Assembly (NCBI GenBank): GCA_964569385.1
Contig: CAZMUM010000012.1
Coordinates: forward strand, 46,232 to 110,231
Reading direction: 5' to 3'
Source of the DNA: JAADHX01 sp964569385
GTDB lineage: Bacteria > Actinomycetota > Acidimicrobiia > Acidimicrobiales > Poriferisodalaceae
DNA length: 64,000 nucleotides
Each line of letters begins with the position of its first letter. Within the stretch, counting starts at the first letter, position 1. The notes below the pieces were generated by a model, which was not told the origin of the DNA, did no database searches, and worked only from the letters and a program-made list of their open reading frames with translations. Positions 58,572 to 64,000 of this stretch are shown here, piece by piece. Position numbers and translations under genes: made by a program.

Positions 58572-60047
58572 TCAGGGAGCCCAGAGTAGTGTGTCTGGGT
58601 GGAATTGGCTCCAGGCGAACCAGAACGACTCGTGGGCCACAACTTCGTTGCCGTCGGCATCAGTGGCAACGAGCCCGGCTGCGTCTGCTGCTAGTTCCAT
58701 TCCGCCGATGGCAACTGCTTCGCCGGCGTCTAGTGCTGCTAACGCAGCTTCGACTGGTACCGCGATCGCTGTGCCGTCCTCGGTGACGATCCCGAGGACG
58801 GATTCGTGCACGTCGAGGCGGTTGTCGGCGTCGCCTATGGGAAAGATTGGGCCGTCGTCGTCGCGGCCGCCGAGAGGATCGTCGCGGTAGGTGCGGCCAA
58901 TGCCTCCGTCTTGAGCGACGATCTTTGTGTCTGGGTGGAGCGCTTTCCAGTCGCCCCACTTGCTGGTACGGACCGAGATCTCCTCTAACCATACGCTGGC
59001 TTCGCGTAGCGGCCCGGTAACTGCCTCGCCGGTGAAGGTGTCGAACACTGATCGGGTTTGGAGTTCGAACATGACCTTGTTGGAACGCGACAACAGGCCT
59101 GAGGTTCGTAGCTCGTAGGCACCGTCGATTAGAACGTCGTCGATTGGTTCGTCGATGAAGTAGGCCTGAGCTGAGCCGCAAAGCGTGCAGTACGGCATTG
59201 CGATGCGCCGACCGCCAATGTTCATGTTGGTCATCTCGTGGACCTCCATGATGTTTTTGGGAAACGCGACGGCCTCGCCGTTGATCTCGACGCCGAACAC
59301 GATGGCGTCGTCGGCGTACCACGCTCCCCCGGCGGCATCGGTTAAGGCCGGGTCGTTCAGTGCTGGGATGCAGCCGCGCGGACACAACGAGTCGGCCTCG
59401 TCGATGGGCCGGTCGTCGATCAGTACTCCGCCCCAAGAAACCCAACGCCAGTCGATGGTCGCATCCGGGTCGTCGAAGAATGGTGCCCAGCCCGGTTCGA
59501 CCAGCTCGAACAGCTGCGATTTCCAGTCGACGTATCCGGGGGGCGCAGGCAAGTCCCAGGCGATTAGATGATCGGTCGATTCGCCCCACGCCGAGCGGCT
59601 GTCGGGTAGGTCGATGCCGGCGAGCGACTCCCAGGTTGCGATTAGTTCGTCTTGCAGGGGTCCGGGGCCCGTGAATCGAAGAGTGTCGGTTAGCAACCAG
59701 GCGATCCTGGCGTCGTTGGCTTCGGCTACGACGCTCAGTGCCTCGAAATCGGTCTCGCCGGTGAACGACGCAAATAGACGGTCTAAGGCTGCTCCGGCCT
59801 CTTGGGAGATGGGCCCAGTCGGAACGTCGGGAGCAGGGCCAAACCGTTCTGAGGTGCGGTTTATGGCGGGTTCGGCTAGTTCGGGCCGATTGCTCGACTC
59901 TTCAACGCCAGAGTCAGGGACGGTGCTCGACTCTCCGGCGGGAGGTTCAGAGACGGAGGTTGATTCTCCGGCGGGAGAGTCGGAGCTACTGCAACCAGCA
60001 AGAAGAACCAGCGCCGAAAACAGGACGATGAACACGGAAGAACGCAT
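58572..60047 (-). CDS. DUF3179-domain lipoprotein
   Basis: A 491-residue exported lipoprotein: lipobox ALVLLAGC (Cys19), then a Ser/Glu/Pro-rich linker. The main part is the DUF3179 domain, with DDAIVFGVEINGEAVAFPKN, MPYCTLCGSAQAYFID and the following DTFTGEAVTGPLREAS. Its paired Cys (CTLC) is a family hallmark. DUF3179 proteins are extracellular and of unknown function. ATG 60047 gives a normal signal peptide; the longer open frame overlaps the dienelactone hydrolase gene. Confidence 0.85.
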   Translation of the reverse strand: MRSSVFIVLFSALVLLAGCSSSDSPAGESTSVSEPPAGESSTVPDSGVEESSNRPELAEPAINRTSERFGPAPDVPTGPISQEAGAALDRLFASFTGETDFEALSVVAEANDARIAWLLTDTLRFTGPGPLQDELIATWESLAGIDLPDSRSAWGESTDHLIAWDLPAPPGYVDWKSQLFELVEPGWAPFFDDPDATIDWRWVSWGGVLIDDRPIDEADSLCPRGCIPALNDPALTDAAGGAWYADDAIVFGVEINGEAVAFPKNIMEVHEMTNMNIGGRRIAMPYCTLCGSAQAYFIDEPIDDVLIDGAYELRTSGLLSRSNKVMFELQTRSVFDTFTGEAVTGPLREASVWLEEISVRTSKWGDWKALHPDTKIVAQDGGIGRTYRDDPLGGRDDDGPIFPIGDADNRLDVHESVLGIVTEDGTAIAVPVEAALAALDAGEAVAIGGMELAADAAGLVATDADGNEVVAHESFWFAWSQFHPDTLLWAP

Positions 60048-60115
60048 GTTGAATCTCACCACACCGCGGCCTCGGCGGTGGGTCGGCGCAGCCGAGTTCA
60101 GCGATCGTTCAGGTT

Positions 60116-60805
60116 TTAGTCGAGTTGTTCGTGCAGGAAGGTGATCACCTGAGGCCATAGTTCGGCGGCTAAGGCGGCGTCGTGGCTTCCCATGGGGTTG
60201 GTCTCGTTCATGAAAGCGTGGTTGGCCTCGTGGACGGTGATCTCAACGTCTTTACCCATGGCTTTAAGCCGGGTGCCAAGGTCACGGGCGGCATCGGGTG
60301 CGAAGAAGTCGTCAGGGTTAGCCATGTGCCCTCTGACGGCGGCGGTGAGACCTGACCAATCGGGTTCGGCTTCGCCCTGGGGGAAGCCGTAGAAGGGAAC
60401 AGCAGCTTTGATGGCATCGCCGCGGCTGGCGGCGAGAAGGAACGCAAGCAGACCGCCCATACAGAACCCAACGACGCCGATGCCGTCTCCCGAGGTCGCC
60501 TCGTGAGATTGGAGGTAGTCGACCGCGCCGCTCATGTCCTTGGCCGCTCGTTCCGGCGGTAGTTCGGTCATGAGCTGGCCGGCTTTGTCCATCTCGTCGT
60601 GGCCGGCTAGTTCGCCGTGATAAAGGTCGGGCGCAAGAGCGACGAATCCGGCCGCGGCCAACATGTTGGCAACGCCCTTCATCTGGTCGTTTAGACCCCA
60701 CCACTCTTGGATCACGATCAGACCCGGACCGGTTCCGTTCTCGGGCAGAGCTAGATGCCCCCGAGCATTGGTTCCGTTGCTTGCAAAGGTCACCATTTCG
60801 GCCAT
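60116..60805 (-). CDS. Dienelactone hydrolase family protein
   Basis: A 229-residue alpha/beta-hydrolase with a Cys nucleophile in the elbow GVVGFCMGGLLAFLLA. The N-terminal GLIVIQEWWGLNDQMKGVAN contains the Glu of the family, the acid is probably Asp in the PDDFFAPDAARD region and the His in VHEANHAFMNETNP. Dienelactone hydrolases open lactones in aromatic degradation, but many members are general carboxylesterases. It is 68 bp upstream of the DUF3179 lipoprotein on the same strand. Confidence 0.9.
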   Translation of the reverse strand: MAEMVTFASNGTNARGHLALPENGTGPGLIVIQEWWGLNDQMKGVANMLAAAGFVALAPDLYHGELAGHDEMDKAGQLMTELPPERAAKDMSGAVDYLQSHEATSGDGIGVVGFCMGGLLAFLLAASRGDAIKAAVPFYGFPQGEAEPDWSGLTAAVRGHMANPDDFFAPDAARDLGTRLKAMGKDVEITVHEANHAFMNETNPMGSHDAALAAELWPQVITFLHEQLD

Positions 60806-60867
60806 GGCCCGATCATAGGAGTTCAGGTCCGCAGCAGTACAGTCGAGTTTGTGATGGGGTCGAGACG

Positions 60868-61785
60868 ATGAACCAAGCTATGTCCATCAGTGAGGCGGCC
60901 AAGGCCTGGCAACAACAGGGTTGGGTGCTCATCCCCGGGCTTGTTCCGACCAGCGTGATCGACGCCGCAGTATCTGATCTCTGGAGCATTTACCCGACGC
61001 CAAAGGAGTTTCATGACCGCGACAATCCCAAACGCCAAGCATTTCTGGAGTCGAAACCAGCAGCGTCGGGAAGCGCAGATACCGGCTCCGACGGACCGGC
61101 GTTTCGCGAAGAACAGTTTGCTGGGCACAGGAAGTTTCCGTTCTCGACCGGTCCTGACCTGAATCGACTGGTTTTGGACGAGCGCGTTCTGGAGTTTGCC
61201 CAAGACGCTTTGGGCTCGTACGACATTCGGCTATACCAAGCCGGGTTGTGGGCGAAGTACGCCGGTGCCGCAAACTATTCCCAGCCCTTTCATGTCGACG
61301 GTAATCACTCGGTTGTTCCCGCTCGCTCCGAGCCAGGCTGGTGGCATTTAGAAGGGTTCCTGTATCTCAACGATGTCGACGAGAACAACGGTGCGCCAGA
61401 GCTTTTGCCTAGCCATGACTCCCCCTCGCTCGATGCGGTGTCGGCTGCCGGACCGCGGGGTTCGTTCCTGGCCTATCGTGGCGATGTGTGGCACAGGGCG
61501 GTAGATCTGATCGATCCCGAGTCGGCTCGGTTCGTGCTGATCATGTGCTTCAAGTTGCCAGGCCAAGACTGGATCGGCTGCGACTCGATATCTGAAATGG
61601 TCGACCACTGGCGTTTCGCCTCGATCGTTGCTGAATCGAGCCCCCTCCAACTAGCAGCGCTTGGCGTTCCGCTTCCTGGGCACGATTTCTGGACTTTCGA
61701 CGGTGTTGAGGATCTGGCCGAGAAGTACCCAGGTTTAGACGTCGAACCCTGGCGCTTTGCGTTAGGCCTCGATTGGACGTTGTAA
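60868..61785 (+). CDS. Phytanoyl-CoA dioxygenase (PhyH) family protein
   Basis: A 305-residue Fe(II)/2-oxoglutarate oxygenase. The iron ligands HxD are in QPFHVDGNHSVV and the distal His in YRGDVWHRAVDLIDPE; the 2-oxoglutarate Arg follows in ESARFVLIMCF. The N-terminal AAKAWQQQGWVLIPGLVP is the family start. The family hydroxylates phytanoyl-CoA, ectoine, or unidentified metabolites; the substrate here is unknown. ATG 60868 has GGGG upstream. Its stop codon lies in the first HipB-like operator. Confidence 0.85.
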   Translation: MNQAMSISEAAKAWQQQGWVLIPGLVPTSVIDAAVSDLWSIYPTPKEFHDRDNPKRQAFLESKPAASGSADTGSDGPAFREEQFAGHRKFPFSTGPDLNRLVLDERVLEFAQDALGSYDIRLYQAGLWAKYAGAANYSQPFHVDGNHSVVPARSEPGWWHLEGFLYLNDVDENNGAPELLPSHDSPSLDAVSAAGPRGSFLAYRGDVWHRAVDLIDPESARFVLIMCFKLPGQDWIGCDSISEMVDHWRFASIVAESSPLQLAALGVPLPGHDFWTFDGVEDLAEKYPGLDVEPWRFALGLDWTL

Positions 61786-61871
61786 CAATAGTGTAACTTC
61801 GGAGTCTCAGTGAGGATTGTAACAATATAGTTACTCCCGCTGAACTGTTGTCGATGTAACACTATTGTTAC
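61782..61871 (+). promoter_or_regulatory. Three 16-bp operators with 37-bp period upstream of hipBA
   Basis: GTAACAATAGTGTAAC (61782-61797), GTAACAATATAGTTAC (61819-61834) and GTAACACTATTGTTAC (61856-61871) share GTAAC at one end. Copies 2 and 3 are near-perfect palindromes with GTTAC at the other end; copy 1 has GTAAC there. Starts are exactly 37 bp apart. A TATAGT -10-like hexamer (61826-61831) lies in copy 2. HipB dimers would cover the promoter. Confidence 0.7.
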
Positions 61872-61893
61872 GCAGCGCCTACCGGGGACCACG

Positions 61894-62121
61894 ATGGCCC
61901 AATACCAGATTCGATCGCCTGAAGACCTCGGTGCCGTAGTTGCCGATAGGAGACAGATGCGCGGCCTTAGCCAGTTTGAACTTGCTCGGACGGCCGATCT
62001 CTCACGCGTATACCTGGCCCAGATCGAGGCCGGCAGGTCAAGTTCGGTTGTAAGACATACATTCCGTCTGTTGCGGCGTCTTGGTGCGACCATCTCCGTC
62101 AGCTTCGAAGATGATGATTGA
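61894..62121 (+). CDS. hipB: HipB-like XRE-family antitoxin
   Basis: A 75-residue helix-turn-helix protein. The HTH reads RGLSQFELARTADLSRVYLA with QIEAGRSSSVVRHTFRLL, as in HipB. It neutralises HipA and represses the operon by binding the operators upstream. It overlaps hipA by 11 bp. A C-terminal acidic stretch (SVSFEDDD) ends the protein. Confidence 0.9.
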   Translation: MAQYQIRSPEDLGAVVADRRQMRGLSQFELARTADLSRVYLAQIEAGRSSSVVRHTFRLLRRLGATISVSFEDDD

Positions 62122-63358
62122 TCGTCCATCAAGGTTGACCGTCTGGCTCAACGAACGACCAGTTGCCGACGTCGTCGATACCAAACGCGGGCTTCGACTC
62201 AGCTATCGGCCCAGCATCGTCCAAGAGTACGGCGGCCGCGCTCTTATCTCTTGTTCGCTACCCGTGCATCGACGCGCCGTCGATGCCACCAACTTCTTCG
62301 ACGGTCTTCTACCCGAGGGGCAATTCCGCGCAGCACTCGCGGCCAATGCCTCGCTGAGTGCAGCAGACACCTACGGTCTACTCGCTCGATATGGGCGCGA
62401 CGTTGCCGGTGCTCTGGTGCTTGTCGACGCGGCCCAAGACCTCGCAGCGCGTTCTGGAAGTGTGGAGCCCCTCGATCACGCTGCCCTCGAGTCAGAGGTT
62501 GCCGCTTTACCGACCCAACCGCTTGGCATCCACGAAGACTCCGAGTTCTCCATCGCAGGAATGCAGAACAAGCTGCTGCTTGTGCGACTTGACGACGGTA
62601 GCTGGGGTCGACCTGTCGGGGGAACGCCGTCGACCCACATCCTAAAACTCGACAGCCAAACCCACCCTGGCATAGTTGCTGCCGAAGCCGACGCGATGAA
62701 CCTCGCCTGCGCGGTTGGACTGACCACGGCAACCGTGGATCTGTATCCGGTTGCTGGGATCGACTGCATCATTGTTGAACGCTTCGATCGCCAAATCGTT
62801 GATGGACTAGTACGTCGTGTTCATCAAGAGGATGCATGCCAGGCCCTCGGTCTTTCGCCGGACAGGAAGTACGAGCTGCCAGGCCGTGGTGTCTACCGAG
62901 GCGGTGGTGGCCCTGCGTTCGCCCAGATCGCTGCGATTCTCGACAAATACGCGGCAGATCAGGTCGCCGAACTCGAAACGTTGGCCAAGGTAGCGGCCTT
63001 CACCGCGATCATTGGCAATTCCGACGCCCACGGCAAGAACCTGGCGTTCCTTTATGACGAACACGGCCAAGTAACCCTCGCGCCGCTTTATGACACCGTG
63101 CCAACCGTGATGTTTCCGAGGCTCAAGAACGAAGCGGCCATGACTATCGGCGGCACGGTGGATCTGAAAGCTGTCAACTCGGCGTCTATCCGGCAAGAGG
63201 CGAGCCTCTGGCACTTCGACCCAAGCCGAGCAGTGCAAGCAGCTAGCGACTTGGCTGCGGCCTTGGTCGCGGCCATCGAGACAACCACCATCGACCCTGA
63301 TGGCGCCTTCGCTTCTCTCGTACGGTCACATTGTGCCCGATTCGCCGTTGCAGACTGA
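62111..63358 (+). CDS. hipA: HipA-like serine/threonine kinase toxin
   Basis: A 415-residue HipA-family kinase. The N-terminal subdomain includes RRAVDATNFFDGLLPEGQFR and LLARYGRDVAGALVLV; the flexible loop with the autophosphorylated Ser is in FSIAGMQNKLLLV; the catalytic region has AIIGNSDAHGKNLAFL, and the metal-binding Asp lies in LAPLYDTVPTVMF. Canonical HipA phosphorylates glutamyl-tRNA synthetase and halts translation; the target here is not known. ATG 62111 overlaps hipB by 11 bp, with another ATG at 62114. Confidence 0.92.
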   Translation: MMIDRPSRLTVWLNERPVADVVDTKRGLRLSYRPSIVQEYGGRALISCSLPVHRRAVDATNFFDGLLPEGQFRAALAANASLSAADTYGLLARYGRDVAGALVLVDAAQDLAARSGSVEPLDHAALESEVAALPTQPLGIHEDSEFSIAGMQNKLLLVRLDDGSWGRPVGGTPSTHILKLDSQTHPGIVAAEADAMNLACAVGLTTATVDLYPVAGIDCIIVERFDRQIVDGLVRRVHQEDACQALGLSPDRKYELPGRGVYRGGGGPAFAQIAAILDKYAADQVAELETLAKVAAFTAIIGNSDAHGKNLAFLYDEHGQVTLAPLYDTVPTVMFPRLKNEAAMTIGGTVDLKAVNSASIRQEASLWHFDPSRAVQAASDLAAALVAAIETTTIDPDGAFASLVRSHCARFAVAD

Positions 63359-63624
63359 TTGCGGACTCGTTTGCCAAACGGGTCTGTTCGAGTGTTACCC
63401 GTTCGATGTGCCCGTTCGATGTTTGCGAACCTACTGGACTGCTTCGGCCTCTGTTCCAGGAAGCCGCCGGCTGGAGTCCGCCATCCACAGATCGTCGACT
63501 GTCACGCAGAGTCGGGTCGCGAGAGTGTCCAGGACCGGGTTCATGATCGCGCCTTGGAACTAGTCACTTACACGACGCAGGACGAGACACAACGGCGGTT
63601 TTGTTGGGTTTGGTTGTAGAGAAA
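63359..63624. other. Intergenic region without a recognisable gene
   Basis: The 266 bp after hipA hold no convincing gene on either strand. A short direct repeat (CCCGTTCGATGT, twice, about 13 bp apart) lies near 63400. The right end leads into the LexA-like box and promoter of the DUF222 gene. Confidence 0.5.
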
Positions 63625-63645
63625 CGAACATTCGTTTGATATACT
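63625..63645 (+). promoter_or_regulatory. LexA (SOS) box and -10 element of the DUF222 gene
   Basis: CGAACATTCGTTTG (63625-63638) closely follows the actinobacterial SOS box, CGAAC-N4-GTTCG, with one mismatch. A TATACT -10 element (63640-63645) directly follows. LexA bound here would block RNA polymerase, so the downstream gene should be induced by DNA damage. Confidence 0.6.
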
Positions 63646-63651
63646 CGATAC

Positions 63652-64000
63652 ATGTATTCAACGGGGAACACAACAACCGATAGCCGTCTAAACGCTACGC
63701 CGGTCGACCTTGACGTTCAGGCTGCCGTCGAGGCCCTCCAGATCGCTATCGGAGCGGTTCTTGATGTCGGTTTGTTGCCCGATACCGCCGATGAGGCGAA
63801 TGTTCTGTTGGAAGCGTTGGAGACGGTGTCGCGTCGGGTTGAGGCTGGCCATGTCGAGTTGATGGACCGTATCGATTGCAAGAATCTGTGGACCACTGAC
63901 GGGATGTTGTCGGCTAAGACGATGGTCCGCCATCGCACCGGGGTTTCTTCTGCCGAGGCCGGTGCCCGATTGAAGGTCGTGAAGTGTTGTAGGCGTATGC
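63652..64000 (+). CDS. DUF222/13E12-repeat-family protein, N-terminal part (cut by the window edge)
   Basis: The first 116 codons of a protein of the DUF222 family (13E12 repeat family of mycobacteria), most of which end in an HNH nuclease domain that would lie beyond the window. Typical is the helical N-terminus: TVSRRVEAGHVELMDRID with SAKTMVRHRTGVSSAEAGAR. Such genes are multicopy in actinobacteria and several M. tuberculosis members have LexA boxes, as seen here. The reading frame is uninterrupted to the edge. Confidence 0.8.
   Translation, partial: MYSTGNTTTDSRLNATPVDLDVQAAVEALQIAIGAVLDVGLLPDTADEANVLLEALETVSRRVEAGHVELMDRIDCKNLWTTDGMLSAKTMVRHRTGVSSAEAGARLKVVKCCRRM

Noticed and set aside
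1..64000. tRNA, rRNA genes and insertion sequences
   Set aside because: No cloverleaf-like tRNA, rRNA stretch or transposase was seen on reading both strands; a tRNAscan or ISfinder search could not be run.

Overview
The window reads as the chromosome of a free-living, high-GC actinobacterium, most likely of the class Acidimicrobiia (inference). The clues are Thr/Ala-rich linkers after lipoprotein Cys residues, a nickel superoxide dismutase with its SodX peptidase, several FadE-type acyl-CoA dehydrogenases, a DUF222/13E12-type gene behind a LexA-like box, and dense two-strand gene packing with many 1-4 bp overlaps. I found no rRNA, tRNA, CRISPR array or intact insertion sequence.

Layout. 0-4.75 kb: a phosphotransferase fragment, an MFS transporter and three overlapping genes (gamma-butyrobetaine hydroxylase-like, beta-keto acid cleavage enzyme, L-carnitine dehydrogenase) that form a carnitine-to-betaine route. 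4.7-9.95 kb: an M16 peptidase lipoprotein, an MFS carrier, EngB and an orphan. 10-15.1 kb: etfA, etfB and a dimethylglycine/sarcosine dehydrogenase-like flavoprotein with a divergent GntR/FCD regulator. 15.2-17.6 kb: RidA, a VapBC-like pair and an MFS carrier. 17.7-21.3 kb: a one-carbon folate operon (fhs, metF-like, folD) behind a candidate structured RNA leader. 21.3-24.9 kb: an ECF sigma factor with a membrane partner, and a divergent lipoprotein that resembles the partner's outer part. 24.9-26.1 kb: a decayed region and a small membrane protein.

26.1-37.4 kb: a [2Fe-2S] protein, a second RidA, an acyl-CoA dehydrogenase, a nitronate monooxygenase-like enzyme, Ung, ArfB, sodN/sodX, an AbiEi/DUF559-like protein, an M81 (MlrC) peptidase and a heme-dependent N-demethylase-like protein. 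37.4-43.5 kb: a small lipoprotein, a GGDEF protein, a hydrolase, MOSC and FMN-binding proteins, and glutaminyl-tRNA synthetase. 43.5-49.8 kb: an Opp/Dpp transporter whose OppF-like ATPase carries a two-helix membrane insertion. 50-52.6 kb: an LDH2-family dehydrogenase and an APH(6)-like kinase. 52.7-58.6 kb: P450, acyl-CoA dehydrogenase, MarR, thiolase, SDR and enoyl-CoA hydratase, a fatty-acid or sterol-side-chain oxidation block. 58.6-64 kb: a DUF3179 lipoprotein, dienelactone hydrolase, PhyH oxygenase, hipBA behind three evenly spaced operators, and the start of the DUF222 gene.

How the parts may work together (inference): carnitine is oxidised and cleaved towards betaine; dimethylglycine and sarcosine are demethylated by the flavoprotein, which passes electrons to ETF and methylene groups to tetrahydrofolate; Fhs, MetF-like and FolD interconvert those units. 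The betainyl-CoA thioesterase and the betaine-to-dimethylglycine step are not visible here. A hairpin-forming intergenic repeat occurs at five places between 26 and 53 kb.
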